This document shows positions 8,148 to 17,265 of a stretch of DNA of 64,000 nucleotides, piece after piece. The DNA lies in contig JBBEAY010000017.1 of the NCBI GenBank assembly GCA_040882605.1, positions 98,239 through 162,238 of the forward strand, written 5' to 3'. The translations under genes and the position numbers were made by a program. Numbering within the stretch: position 1 is the first letter of the stretch; each line of letters opens with the position of its first letter. The notes beneath the pieces are model-generated. The model was not told the origin of the DNA. It saw only the letters and a list, made by a program, of their open reading frames with translations, and made no database searches. The stretch is from JAOUEA01 sp040882605. GTDB lineage: Bacteria; Actinomycetota; UBA4738; HRBIN12.

Positions 8148-9767
8148 ATGGCTTCGAACACCTACGACGCGATCGTCATCGGCGGCGGTCACAACGGACT
8201 TACGAGCGGCGCTTACTTCGCTCGCCACGGCGCTCGCACGGTGGTGCTCGAGGGCCGCAACAAGACCGGCGGCGCCGCCGACACGAGCGCGCCGTTCGCC
8301 GACCACCCGGAGATCAGCGTCACGACCTACAGCTACGTGATGTCGCTGATGCCGCCGACGATCATCCGTGAGCTGAACCTGAAGCGCCACGGCTACGACG
8401 TCACCCCGTTCGGCCCGTACTTCCAGGCCTTCCCCGACGGTCGCGCGATCACCGTGTACGCCGACGACGCGAAGAAGAGCTACGACTCGATCGCGCAGTT
8501 CTCGAAGAAGGACGCTGACACGCTTCCGAAGTGGGAAGCCTGGATGAAGGGCGTCAGCGACGTGCTCGGTCCCCTGCTGCTCAGCGTGCCGCCGCACGTG
8601 GGCTCGACGAAGCTCGGCGATCTGATCCCGCAGATGCAGACCGCGTGGAACATGCGCAAGCTCGGCCAGCGCGGTGTGGCCGATGTGACGCGCCTGTTCT
8701 CGATGAGCGTGACCGACCTCCTAAACGACTGGTTCGAGTCCGATGCGATCAAGGCGATGCTCTCGGTCAACGGCGTGATCGGCACATGGGCCGGCCCCGA
8801 CGAGCCCGGCACCGCCTACGTGATGCTGCATCACTCGATCGGCGATGTCGGCGACGGCCACCTCGGAAGCTGGGGCTTCCAGCAGGGCGGCATGGGCGCG
8901 GTGAGCGATTCGATCCGCGGTAGCGCGGAGTCGTTCGGCTGTGAGATCCGTACCGAGGCCAAGGTCACGAAGATCCTGACCCGTGGCGGCCGAGCTGTGG
9001 GCGTCGCGCTCGACAACGGCGACGAGCTTCGCGCCCCCGTGGTCGTGAGCTGCGTGCATCCAAAGATCGGCTTCCTCGACCTGCTCGATCGCAACGAGCT
9101 TCCCGCGGATTTCGTCTGGGACATCGAACGCTGGAAGACCCGCTCGGGCACCGTGAAGATCAACGTCGCGATCAGTGAGCTCCCCGACTTCACCTCGATA
9201 CCGGGCACCGATCAGCAAGACCACCACACCGGCGCGGTCGAGCTGTGCCTCTCGCCGCAGTATGCGGAGCGGGCGTTCCAGGATGCGCACATCGAACGCA
9301 AGCCGGCGACCGCGCCATTCGTCGACGGCACGATCCCGACGACCCTCGACCGAAAGCTTGCGCCCGAGGGCGTGCACGTGTTCTCGATGTTCACGCAGTG
9401 GGTGCCCGAGGACTTCGTGGACGAGCCGCATCGCGAGGAGCTCGACGCATACGCGCAGCGCATCTTCGACGGCTACAACGACCTTGCGCCGAACTTCAAG
9501 AGCTCGATCATCGACTACCAGGTGATCGGCCCCTACGACATGGAGCAGGATCTCGGCCTGATCGGCGGGAACATCTTCCACGGGGAGCTAAGCGTCGATC
9601 AGCTGTTCCACATGCGGCCCGCGCCCGGGTACGCCGACTTCCGCACGCCGATCAAGGGTCTGTACCACGGCTCGTGCGCCACGCACGGCGGTGGCGGCGT
9701 GAACGGCATCCCCGGCTGGCAGGCGTACAAGGCGGCCGTGAAGGACAAGGCCCTCCCCAAGAGATAG
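8148..9767 (+). CDS. PYROXD2-like (phytoene desaturase fold) FAD-dependent oxidoreductase
   Basis: 539 residues from the ATG at 8148, with a GAAAGGA ribosome site upstream. An N-terminal Rossmann motif, IGGGHNG at 11-17, binds FAD. The C-terminal segment CATHGGGGVNGIPGWQA is the usual terminal FAD motif of the CrtI/PYROXD2 superfamily. No other carotenoid genes are nearby, so a desaturase role in carotenoid synthesis is not supported. The substrate is unknown. It is followed directly by an ADP-forming acyl-CoA synthetase whose GTG start touches its stop, so the two probably act in one catabolic route under the TetR at 7289. Confidence 0.82.
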   Translation: MASNTYDAIVIGGGHNGLTSGAYFARHGARTVVLEGRNKTGGAADTSAPFADHPEISVTTYSYVMSLMPPTIIRELNLKRHGYDVTPFGPYFQAFPDGRAITVYADDAKKSYDSIAQFSKKDADTLPKWEAWMKGVSDVLGPLLLSVPPHVGSTKLGDLIPQMQTAWNMRKLGQRGVADVTRLFSMSVTDLLNDWFESDAIKAMLSVNGVIGTWAGPDEPGTAYVMLHHSIGDVGDGHLGSWGFQQGGMGAVSDSIRGSAESFGCEIRTEAKVTKILTRGGRAVGVALDNGDELRAPVVVSCVHPKIGFLDLLDRNELPADFVWDIERWKTRSGTVKINVAISELPDFTSIPGTDQQDHHTGAVELCLSPQYAERAFQDAHIERKPATAPFVDGTIPTTLDRKLAPEGVHVFSMFTQWVPEDFVDEPHREELDAYAQRIFDGYNDLAPNFKSSIIDYQVIGPYDMEQDLGLIGGNIFHGELSVDQLFHMRPAPGYADFRTPIKGLYHGSCATHGGGGVNGIPGWQAYKAAVKDKALPKR

Positions 9768-11891
9768 GTGGCCGTCTCTGCCGATCGCTCCGCGATGAGG
9801 CCGAGCCTCGAGCCGATGCTCGAGGCTCGGTCCGTTGCGGTCGTGGGCGCCTCGGTGAAGGAAGGCTCGCTCGGCCGGGCGATGATCGAGGAGCTGCAGC
9901 GCGGCGGCTACGAGGGCTCGATCTATCCGGTGAACCCGGGCTACGACGAGGTGCTGGGGCTCGCGTGCTACCCGTCGGTCGCGGAGACGCCCGGCGACGG
10001 TGTGGACTTGGCGATCTTGGGAGTGGCGAACCGGCGCATCGAGCAGGCTGGGCGCGATGCCGTCGCCGCGGGCGCGCGATCGCTTGTGACGTTCTCGTCG
10101 CTCTACGAGGATCCGGTCTCGGGCGTCGCGCCGTTGCCCGAGCGGGTCGCCGCGATCGCGCGCGACGCGGGCGTGCCCTTGTGCGGCGGCAACGGAATGG
10201 GTTTCTGCCACGAGACGTTCAAGCTGCGCGCGACCGGGTTCCCGACGCCCGATCATATGCGGCATGGTCCGGTGACCTTCATCTCGCACTCGGGATCCGC
10301 CTTCGCGGCGCTCGCCTTCAACGACCGAGGCATCGGATTCAACCTGCTGGTCTCGAGCGGGCACGAACTCGGGGCCACGATGGACGACTACATGGCGTAT
10401 GCCCTCGAGCGTGAGGAAACGCGCGTGCTCGCGGTCCTGCTGGAGACCGTTCGCGATCCGCGGGGGTTCCGGGCGCAGCTCGCGCGAGCGCTCGACCTCG
10501 ACGTGCCGGTGATCGCCCTCAAGGTCGGGCGCACCGAAGGATCGAAGGCGATGGTGACCGCGCACTCGGGCGCGCTCGCCGGAGAGCACGGTGCATACGA
10601 GGCGCTGTTCGACGATTGCGGTGTGCACGAGGTGCTCACGCTCGAGGAGATGGCCGACGCGATGGAGCTGTTCTCGTCACCGAGGCGAGTGGGCGGCACC
10701 GCACGGGGCATCGCGAGCGTGCACGACTCCGGAGGCGAGCGCGCCCTCTTCGTCGACCGGGCGCACGACCTGGGCGTGCCGCTCGCGGCGGTGACGACCG
10801 AGACCTTGTCGAAGATCGCCGACACGCTCGACCCCGGACTCGAGGCGGCGAACCCGCTCGACGCGTGGGGTACGGGCATCGACGCCGATCGCATCTTCCG
10901 GGAATCCTTCCTCGCGTTGCACGACGATCCCGACACGGCCGTCATGGCCTTCGTGGTCGACCTCACGCGCCAGGGCGAGCCCTACGACGAGGGCTACCTG
11001 CAGATCGCGCGCGATGTGTGGAGCGCGACCACGAAGCCGTTCTGTGTGCTCTCGAACCTCGCGAGTGCGATCGCGATCGACGAAGCCGCCCAGCTCCGCG
11101 ACCGCGGGATCCCGGTGCTCGAGGGCACATCGTCAGGACTCGTCGCGCTGCGGGCGCTGATCGCTCACCGAGACGTGGGAGTTCGCACCGAGAACGTGCC
11201 TTTCGTTGCAGCGCCAGACAACGTGCGCGCGCGCTGGCGCGATCGGCTCTCGAAAGGCGACGAGATCGGCGAGCTCGAAGGTCTCGCGTTGCTCGCCGAC
11301 TACGGTGTTCCGGTTGTCGAGGCGCGCACGGCCTCGAGCGTCGGCGAGGCGGTTGCGGCGGCCACCGCGATCGGGTTCCCGGTCGTGCTTAAGACCGCGG
11401 CCGCCGGGGTGCAGCACAAGTCCGATGTCGGCGGCGTGCGGCTCGGGCTTGCCGACGCCGATGCCGTGCGACAGGCCTACGACGAGGTGACCTCGAGCCT
11501 CGGTTCACAGGTCGCCGTCGGCGCGATGGCGCCCGACGGTGTGGAAGTCGCGCTCGGCCTCGTGAACGACCCGACCTTCGGCCCACTGGTGCTGGTGGCC
11601 GCCGGCGGGGTGCTCGTCGAACTCTTGCACGATCGCGCGCTCGCGTTCCCGCCGCTCGATGAAGCCCGTGCGCGGCGACTGGTCGACCGTCTGCAGATGC
11701 GGCCGCTGCTCGACGGCGTGCGCGGCGCCCCGGCTGCCGATGTCGACTCGCTCGTACATGGCGTTTCGCGGCTCTCGGTGCTCGCCGCCGACCTCGGCGA
11801 TCTCATCGCTGCGCTCGACGTGAACCCGGTGATCGTCTCGCACGAGGGCTGCGTTGCGGTCGACGCGTTGGTGATCCCCCGTCGAAGTTGA
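9768..11891 (+). CDS. ADP-forming acetate/acyl-CoA ligase, fused alpha and beta subunits
   Basis: 707 residues. The GTG at 9768 follows the preceding TAG with no gap; an ATG at 9795 is an alternative start. The N-terminal CoA-binding Rossmann domain (SVAVVGAS at about 22-29) is followed by a succinyl-CoA-ligase-like flavodoxin region. The last 220 residues are an ATP-grasp domain, recognisable by GFPVVLKTAAAGVQHKSDVG. Such enzymes interconvert an acyl-CoA, ADP and phosphate with a carboxylate and ATP. As second gene of the operon at 8148 it probably activates, or recovers energy from, the acid handled by the flavoprotein. The acyl specificity is not visible. Confidence 0.88.
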   Translation: MAVSADRSAMRPSLEPMLEARSVAVVGASVKEGSLGRAMIEELQRGGYEGSIYPVNPGYDEVLGLACYPSVAETPGDGVDLAILGVANRRIEQAGRDAVAAGARSLVTFSSLYEDPVSGVAPLPERVAAIARDAGVPLCGGNGMGFCHETFKLRATGFPTPDHMRHGPVTFISHSGSAFAALAFNDRGIGFNLLVSSGHELGATMDDYMAYALEREETRVLAVLLETVRDPRGFRAQLARALDLDVPVIALKVGRTEGSKAMVTAHSGALAGEHGAYEALFDDCGVHEVLTLEEMADAMELFSSPRRVGGTARGIASVHDSGGERALFVDRAHDLGVPLAAVTTETLSKIADTLDPGLEAANPLDAWGTGIDADRIFRESFLALHDDPDTAVMAFVVDLTRQGEPYDEGYLQIARDVWSATTKPFCVLSNLASAIAIDEAAQLRDRGIPVLEGTSSGLVALRALIAHRDVGVRTENVPFVAAPDNVRARWRDRLSKGDEIGELEGLALLADYGVPVVEARTASSVGEAVAAATAIGFPVVLKTAAAGVQHKSDVGGVRLGLADADAVRQAYDEVTSSLGSQVAVGAMAPDGVEVALGLVNDPTFGPLVLVAAGGVLVELLHDRALAFPPLDEARARRLVDRLQMRPLLDGVRGAPAADVDSLVHGVSRLSVLAADLGDLIAALDVNPVIVSHEGCVAVDALVIPRRS

Positions 11892-11903
11892 GCGGCCTAC
11901 CGA

Positions 11904-12878
11904 TCACGCGAAGCGGATCAAGACTTTCCCGGACTTCCCCGATGCGGCCAGCCGGTCGAATGCGTCGTGCACCTCATCGACTTCGAACACGGAGTCGATC
12001 GATGGCTCGACACGACCGTCGGCCAGCATCGGGACCACCTCGTCGGCGAACCTCGAAACGGCGCGAGCCTTCTCGGCGATGGACCGTGCCCGTAGCACCG
12101 TGCCCCGCACGGTCGCACGTCGAACCATGAGCTGCAGCAGGTCCAATTCGGCTCTCGTGCCGGAAGCCACGCTGACCACGACGATGCGCCCTCGGATCGC
12201 CAGCATCGCCAGGTCACCGGGAAGGTTCGACGACCCGACGAGCTCGAGCACGAGATCGACGCCTCGCCCGGCGGTAAGCTCCATGACTGCGGTTCCCACA
12301 TCGGGCGAGTGGATCGGCTCTGCGCCGAGTGCCCGAACGGTCTCGGCAGCATCATCGCTCCTGACGACTCCGATGGCGCGGGCACCGAGAACACGAGCGA
12401 TCTGCACCGCTGCGGTGCCGACGGCTCCTGAGGCTCCCTGCACGAGGACGGTCTCGTCACCGCGAAGCTCCCCCTGGGTCCTAAGGGCGTCGTGCGCGGT
12501 GATGAAGACCTCCGGAACTGCTGCGGCTTCCTCGTCTGACAACCGGTCGGGAACGCGTGTGACGCACCGTTCGTGAACCGCAACCCGGGTGGCCAGGCCG
12601 CCACCGGCGACCAGTCCGAAGACGCGGTCACCGGTCGACCATTCCGAGACGTCGCGGCCGATCGCCGTCACCGTGCCTGATACTTCGAGGCCAGCGACAT
12701 CGGGAACGACGCCGAGCGGCGGAGGGTAGCGTCCCGCCCGCTGTTGTAGGTCGGCAGGGTTCAAGCCGGCCAGGGCGACATCGACGAGCACCTCGGTAGA
12801 TGCGGGCTGAACGTCGGTGCGCTCCTCGATGCGCACGACCTCGTTCCCGCCGGTGCTCGCGAACGCCACCACCATCAT
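11904..12878 (-). CDS. Quinone oxidoreductase-like medium-chain dehydrogenase
   Basis: 324 residues from the ATG at 12878; a second Met follows immediately at 12875. The GroES-like N-terminus and the NADPH-binding QGASGAVGTAAVQIARVLGA motif place it in the MDR quinone reductase (QOR/Qor) branch. The Cys and His ligands of zinc-containing alcohol dehydrogenases are absent, so it is a zinc-free type. It lies convergent to the acyl-CoA ligase with a 12-base gap, so it is not part of that operon. Likely reduces quinones or enones with NADPH. Confidence 0.82.
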   Translation of the reverse strand: MMVVAFASTGGNEVVRIEERTDVQPASTEVLVDVALAGLNPADLQQRAGRYPPPLGVVPDVAGLEVSGTVTAIGRDVSEWSTGDRVFGLVAGGGLATRVAVHERCVTRVPDRLSDEEAAAVPEVFITAHDALRTQGELRGDETVLVQGASGAVGTAAVQIARVLGARAIGVVRSDDAAETVRALGAEPIHSPDVGTAVMELTAGRGVDLVLELVGSSNLPGDLAMLAIRGRIVVVSVASGTRAELDLLQLMVRRATVRGTVLRARSIAEKARAVSRFADEVVPMLADGRVEPSIDSVFEVDEVHDAFDRLAASGKSGKVLIRFA

Positions 12879-13024
12879 GGTCTGGCGACGAAACGGTGAA
12901 GGCATCGCATGGGCCGAGGGTAGCCGACGACGCTGCGCCTGGAGGTTTGGCGCTCGTCGATGACGGGAACGCATCTGCTCGCTGGCGCGCACGGGGCGCG
13001 TCGTTCGATGGGGAGGGATCTCAT

Positions 13025-13348
13025 ATGGTTGGCATGCTGGCGTTCCTCGCGCAGGCGGGGGAGAACAACAACGGGGATGGCGTCGATGTCACGTCGATCC
13101 TGGGCTACATCGTGGTAGGCGCGATCGTGGGGGTGCTCGCGAGGTTCTTGGTCCCGGGCGACGACCCGATGGGCATCATCGGCACGATCCTGTTGGGCAT
13201 CGTGGGCGCTGTGATCGGTGGGTGGCTCGCCGGTGAGGTCTTCAAAGACACGAGCGGCGTCGACTGGATCGCATCGATCGTCGTCGCCGTGATCCTGGTA
13301 ATCGGCTACCGTGCGATCGCGGGGAACCGTGGCCGCGTGAACAGCTGA
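13025..13348 (+). CDS. GlsB/YeaQ/YmgE family stress-associated membrane protein
   Basis: 107 residues from the ATG at 13025, preceded by GGAGGG at a good distance. Three Gly-rich hydrophobic segments are seen: about 25-40, 49-70 and 82-97. This is the usual layout of the transglycosylase-associated/GlsB family of small inner-membrane proteins. The N-terminal 20 residues are poorly hydrophobic and Asn/Gly-rich. A strong hairpin follows the stop, so it appears to be a single-gene unit. The molecular role of the family is not established. Confidence 0.88.
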   Translation: MVGMLAFLAQAGENNNGDGVDVTSILGYIVVGAIVGVLARFLVPGDDPMGIIGTILLGIVGAVIGGWLAGEVFKDTSGVDWIASIVVAVILVIGYRAIAGNRGRVNS

Positions 13349-13379
13349 CCTACCGATACGTCGCACCATCACCGTGAAC

Positions 13380-13403
13380 GGGCCGGGGGTTCGCCCCCGG
13401 CCC
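13380..13403 (+). terminator. Hairpin terminator after the GlsB-like gene
   Basis: GGGCCGGGGG and CCCCCGGCCC form a perfect 10-bp stem closed by a TTCG tetraloop, 31 bases after the stop codon. There is no T-run, as is common in GC-rich actinobacteria. Confidence 0.75.
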
Positions 13404-13444
13404 GGTGCGCGTTCGCGATCCGCGGGCGCAGTAGCCTGCGGTTC

Positions 13445-13990
13445 GTGACCTCTGACACCGCTGGCACCCCCGAGACCTCTGGGACCTCCGGCACCGAGCT
13501 GTGCTTCCTGCCGGCGACCCAGCTGGCTGGCCTCCTGCGATCGGGGGAGCTCTCGGCTCGCGAGTCATGGCCGCACACCTCGCACGCGTCGAAGCGACAG
13601 ACCCGACGGTGAGCGCCATCGTGACTCTCGTCGCCGATCGCGCAACCGAAGCGGCCGAGCGAGCCGACGACTCGCTCGCTCGCGGCGACGCGGTCGGCCC
13701 GCTGCACGGCCTGCCCATCGCGCACAAGGATCTGGTCGCCACCGCCGGCATCCGCACGACGGGTGGCTCGCCCATCTTCACCGACACGGTGCCCGTCGCC
13801 GACGACTGCTGGTCAAGCGCGCACGAGCCGCCGGTGCCATCGTGATCGGCAAGACGAACACCTGAGTTCGGGTTCGTAGACGTTCAACCCGATCTTCGGG
13901 CGGACCTTGAACCCGTACGACCTGACGAAAACCTGTGGCGGCTCTTCGGGCGTGGCGACGACCTCGGCGTGTTGCGACTCGCGCACGCGT
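13445..13990 (+). pseudogene. Amidase-signature family gene remnant
   Basis: A GTG at 13445 opens a Thr/Gly-rich leader, then ELCFLPATQLAGLLRSGELS. After a frameshift near 13565 the reading continues through RVEATDPTVSAIVTLVA and PLHGLPIAHKDLV, which holds the catalytic Lys of the amidase signature. A second shift near 13806 gives AGAIVIGKTNT, then a stop. A further frame gives NPIFGRTLNPYDLTKTCGG and SSG, the start of the Ser-rich signature. Everything after that is missing. At least four indels plus a 3' truncation show decay. The M24 gene follows. Confidence 0.75.
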
Positions 13991-14065
13991 TCGAGCAGGC
14001 AACGAGGGTCGGCGAACGACGCCCGTAGACTCCGGTTCCATGCCCTTGTCGTTCAACGAGATCCG

Positions 14066-15235
14066 ATGAAGCACGCCGTGGACCTCGAGCGGCTCCGTCT
14101 GGGTCGGCTCGAGCGCTTGCAGGGGGCGATGCACGACCACGACGTCGAGGTGCTCCTGCTCGCGAACGAGCCGAACGTGCGATACGCGGCCGGCGCCACC
14201 GCGATGCCGGTCTACGCCATGAGCACCTTCGCGCGATGTGCGGTCGTGCCGCAGCAGGGCACGCCGATCCTGTTCGAGCATGCGAACTCGGTGCACCGAT
14301 CGAAGCTGCGAGCCCCCGACGTCCGCCCGATGCACGCGTGGGAGTTCTACGACGACCCGGCCTCGCAGGCGGCGATCTGGGCCGACGAAACGCTCGCCGC
14401 CGTGCGCGAGCTCGGCGCGAGCGGTGAGCACATCGCCGTCGACCGCCTCGGCACACCGGCGTTCCTCGCGCTCGTCGAACGAGAAGTGCGACTGCTCGAC
14501 TCGGCGCCTGTCACCCAGCAGGCGCGGCTGGTGAAGACTTCCGAGGAGATCGAGCTTTTCGACCTCAACGCCGCCTTGATCATGGAGATGCTCACAGAGT
14601 TCGAGGCCGCGATCGCGCCCGGCGTCACAGAACGTGAGCTGCTCGGCGTGCTCTCCGACGTGATGGTCCGCGGCGGCGGCGAGTATCTGGCGACGACCAC
14701 GGTGTGTTCCGGTCCGAACACGAATCCGTGGCGGGCCGAGACGACCGACCGGCGTCTCGAGGAACGTGATCTCGTCTTCGTCGACACCGACACAGTGGGT
14801 CTCGAGGGATGCTTCTTCTGTGTGTCGCGAACGTTCCCGGTGGGCGAGGGTGAGCCGACCGCCGAGCAGCGTGCGTTGTATCGCGAGTCGTTCGAGTGGC
14901 TCGCTGAGATGAAGGCCCTGGTGCGCCCGGGCATCACGTGCGGTGAGCTCGCGACGAAAGCGCCGCCGTTCCCGGCCCGATTCGCGGCGCAGCGTTACGA
15001 ATGCTTCTTCCACGGCATCGGGCTCGAAGAGGAGAACCCGAGCCTGTGCCACCCCGATGACGTGCAGCCCAATCCCGACACCGTGCTCGAAGAGGGTGCC
15101 GCGCTCGTGGTCGAGCTGTACGCCGGCGAGGTCGGCGCGCGAGACGGCCTGAAGCTCGGCGACGAGCTGCTCGTCACCGCCGACGGGCACCGGGTGTTCG
15201 CGCCCTACCCGTTCTCCAAGCGGCTGCTCGGCTGA
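14066..15235 (+). CDS. M24-family (DddP/creatinase-fold) metallohydrolase-like protein with altered metal site
   Basis: 389 residues from the ATG at 14066. The N-terminal creatinase-like domain is followed by a pita-bread M24 domain. The closest pattern I recall is DMSP lyase DddP: shared segments are DTD at 240-242, FHGIGLEEENP around H316, VVEL around E350 and a YPF-x4-LLG ending. In DddP the iron is held by two Asp of the DTD motif, a third Asp, a His and two Glu. Here the third Asp position is Cys (C252) and the last Glu position is Gly (G365). The protein may therefore use a different metal geometry or be a non-catalytic relative. An aminopeptidase P or ectoine-hydrolase role is less likely. 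Confidence 0.7.
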   Translation: MKHAVDLERLRLGRLERLQGAMHDHDVEVLLLANEPNVRYAAGATAMPVYAMSTFARCAVVPQQGTPILFEHANSVHRSKLRAPDVRPMHAWEFYDDPASQAAIWADETLAAVRELGASGEHIAVDRLGTPAFLALVEREVRLLDSAPVTQQARLVKTSEEIELFDLNAALIMEMLTEFEAAIAPGVTERELLGVLSDVMVRGGGEYLATTTVCSGPNTNPWRAETTDRRLEERDLVFVDTDTVGLEGCFFCVSRTFPVGEGEPTAEQRALYRESFEWLAEMKALVRPGITCGELATKAPPFPARFAAQRYECFFHGIGLEEENPSLCHPDDVQPNPDTVLEEGAALVVELYAGEVGARDGLKLGDELLVTADGHRVFAPYPFSKRLLG

Positions 15236-15375
15236 GCCGGGCGGGGGCAACGAGCCGCGCTCGGCGGTCGAATCGAGTCGTGACCAACGGTCACGCGAGC
15301 CGTGGGGCAGAGGGATCGATGCATGGCGAGCGAGCCCGAAGGGTAGGGCGATGGTGACCGACGAGAGGGTGACGC

Positions 15376-15732
15376 ATGAACGCATCGAACGCATCGGTAG
15401 ACGGCGAACCGGCGGCAACCGCGGCACCGACGCTCCGCGGGGACTCCCCGGCCCCTGACGGCGACGGGCCCATCCGTCTGCTCGATGGACCGCGGCACGT
15501 GACCCACGAGGATCGGAGCGAGCTTCCCGGACATCACGAGGCGACGTTCGCCACCACAGACGGTGAGCGGCTCGATCGGTATCTGACCGACAAGGGAAGG
15601 GCCGAGCTCCTGCGTTTGGTCGACGCGGGACAGCACGCATTCACGCGCGAGGAGTTGGAATGGCTCACAACCGAGCCCACCATCGAGGCCCTGATGGTGA
15701 GCATGGCCGGAGAAGGGGCCGAAGGAGGCTGA
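15376..15732 (+). CDS. Hypothetical protein
   Basis: 118 residues, unrecognised. The first 45 residues are Ala/Pro/Asp-rich and probably disordered. The rest, from about HVTHEDRSELPG to the end, is mixed charged and could form a small helical domain. The upstream 140-base gap holds the small palindrome GTGACCAACGGTCAC at 15280-15294, a possible control site. The gene reads toward the repeat-peptide operon 77 bases further on and may be co-transcribed with it. Confidence 0.5.
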   Translation: MNASNASVDGEPAATAAPTLRGDSPAPDGDGPIRLLDGPRHVTHEDRSELPGHHEATFATTDGERLDRYLTDKGRAELLRLVDAGQHAFTREELEWLTTEPTIEALMVSMAGEGAEGG

Positions 15733-15808
15733 GGGCAACGAGATGTGATCGAGGTCGCTAGTAGCATCACTGACACCGAAAGCGATCGAGGCGATGAGGG
15801 AGGACACC

Positions 15809-16054
15809 ATGGACGAGACCACGAGCGGCGAGCTGCGCGATGAGGACATGAAGACCGAGATGCCGGGGGCAACCGGATCGACGGAGACAGGCCCCCGCGA
15901 CGCCGATGGTACCGACGCCGATGGCACCGACGGCGACGCGACGGACGGCACGGACGCCGACGGCACGGACGCCGATGGCACCGACGGTGATGCGACCGAC
16001 ACCACCGACGGAGATGGCACCGACGCCGACGGGACCGACACGCCCAACTCGTGA
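15809..16054 (+). CDS. Short acidic Asp/Thr/Gly/Ala repeat peptide, possible substrate of the adjacent JmjC oxygenase
   Basis: 81 residues from an ATG at 15809 with GGGAGGA five bases upstream; an in-frame ATG at 15794 has no such site. About 30 ordinary residues are followed by a roughly 45-residue tract made almost only of Asp, Gly, Thr and Ala, arranged as repeats of the six-residue unit DADGTD and its variants. There is no Cys, no aromatic residue, no signal peptide and no membrane segment. The stop overlaps the GTG start of the JmjC gene in a GTGA. The Asp-Gly-Thr repeats could bind calcium, or the peptide could be a leader-plus-core precursor modified by the oxygenase. Both ideas are inference. 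Confidence 0.65.
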   Translation: MDETTSGELRDEDMKTEMPGATGSTETGPRDADGTDADGTDGDATDGTDADGTDADGTDGDATDTTDGDGTDADGTDTPNS

Positions 16055-17265
16055 CGGTCGCGACGCTCGCTCCCGAGCAAGCCGAGATGGGAGCGCTCGC
16101 CCGGTGTGCCGGTGACGTCGGCCGTTTCCTGGCCGATGACTGGGCACGCCGGGCGAGCATCCAGCGGGGCGTTGGGCCCGGTGGGTTCGCCGACCTGCTC
16201 ACGCTCGACGAGGTCGACCGATTCCTGACGACGACCGCGCTCCGCACGCCCTTCTTCCGCCTTGTGCAGGCAGGCGAGCGCATCCCCGAGTCGGCGTACA
16301 CGCGATCGGGCCGTGCAGGCTCGCGCGACGTCCCCGGTATCGCCGACGCTCATGCCGTCGCCTCGTTGTTCGAGCGCGGCGCCACGATCGTGCTGCAGGG
16401 ATTGCACCGATGGTCCGAGCCGGTGACGAGGTTCAACCGCAGCCTCGAGCTCGAGTTGGGTCATGCCTGCCAAGTGAACGCGTACATCACCCCGGCCGGC
16501 GCGCAGGGACTCGAGCTGCATCACGACCCGCACGACGTGTTCGTCTTGCAGGCGTTCGGGCGCAAACGATGGGAAGTGCACGCGGCCCCGACCGAACACG
16601 ATCGCCCGCCCCTCGACGTCGAGGTGGCGCCAGGCGACACGATCTACATGCCGGCGGGAACCCCGCATGCGGCTTCGGCGCAGAAGACGGTCTCTGGTCA
16701 TCTCACCGTGGGCGTGCACGTGACGAGGTGGCGCGGCGTGCTCACCAGCGCCTGGACGTCCTCGGTCGACGACCCTTCACTCGACGATCCACTGCCCGCC
16801 GGGTGGTTGCGCGATCGGTCCGGGCTCGCTGGCGAGCTTTCGCGCCGCGTGCGGGCGGCGACCGAACGCATGCTCGTGGCCGACGCCGGCGAGATCGTCG
16901 CCGATCGGGCCGACCGGTTCCTGTCGGTGCGGGCCCAGATCGCGCGCGGCTCGATCGCCGAACGCGCACAGGCGGCCGAAGTCGATGACGCCACCGTGCT
17001 CACGCGCCGCCAGGGTTCCTTCTGCGAGATCCGTTGCCGCAACGAGGCGCTCGTCGTGCTGCTCGGCGATCGACGGCTCCGCCTGCCGGCCTGGCTCGAG
17101 CCCGCGATGCGGCGCGTCGCCGCGCGCGATTCATTCCGCGTCGGTGAGCTCGACGATCTCGTTCCGGATGCCGCGAGCCGCGTGGTGTTGGCACGGCGGC
17201 TCATGCGCGAAGGCTTGCTGACGGCGACGGCGCCGGACCCCAACGATGGCTCCGACCGTCGGTGA
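16051..17265 (+). CDS. JmjC/cupin-fold Fe(II)/2-oxoglutarate oxygenase, ROXA-like
   Basis: 404 residues from GTG 16051. The iron-binding motif is H157-x-D159 in LELHHDPHDVFVLQAFGRKR, with a distal His at about 206 in MPAGTPHAAS. After the double-stranded beta-helix (about 110-225) comes a helical linker and a C-terminal winged-helix-like region (about 335-395), the architecture of the bacterial ribosomal oxygenase YcfD/RoxA family. Those enzymes hydroxylate ribosomal protein side chains. Here the gene is translationally coupled on both sides: to the Asp/Thr/Gly repeat peptide upstream and the sucrase/ferredoxin-like gene downstream. That suggests a dedicated peptide substrate; this is inference. 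Confidence 0.85.
   Translation: MTVATLAPEQAEMGALARCAGDVGRFLADDWARRASIQRGVGPGGFADLLTLDEVDRFLTTTALRTPFFRLVQAGERIPESAYTRSGRAGSRDVPGIADAHAVASLFERGATIVLQGLHRWSEPVTRFNRSLELELGHACQVNAYITPAGAQGLELHHDPHDVFVLQAFGRKRWEVHAAPTEHDRPPLDVEVAPGDTIYMPAGTPHAASAQKTVSGHLTVGVHVTRWRGVLTSAWTSSVDDPSLDDPLPAGWLRDRSGLAGELSRRVRAATERMLVADAGEIVADRADRFLSVRAQIARGSIAERAQAAEVDDATVLTRRQGSFCEIRCRNEALVVLLGDRRLRLPAWLEPAMRRVAARDSFRVGELDDLVPDAASRVVLARRLMREGLLTATAPDPNDGSDRR

Noticed and set aside
8148..9767. Carotenoid phytoene desaturase (CrtI)
   Set aside because: The fold is shared, but there are no crtB/crtE-type neighbours and the sequence is closer in pattern to PYROXD2-like proteins.
9310..10414. Plus-strand frame crossing the oxidoreductase/ligase junction
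   Set aside because: Out-of-frame, Arg/Ala-rich reading of two well-supported genes.
8721..10628. Antisense frames opposite the oxidoreductase and acyl-CoA ligase genes
   Set aside because: Composition shadows of the sense genes, without ribosome sites or recognisable domains.
13778..15640. 620-codon minus-strand frame over the amidase remnant and M24 gene
   Set aside because: Arg/His-rich reading with no domain; the sense strand carries clear family motifs.
15205..16719. Minus-strand frame with Val/Ser/Pro repeats opposite the Asp/Thr/Gly repeat gene
   Set aside because: The repeats simply mirror the DADGTD coding repeats; the plus strand has the ribosome site and GTGA coupling.
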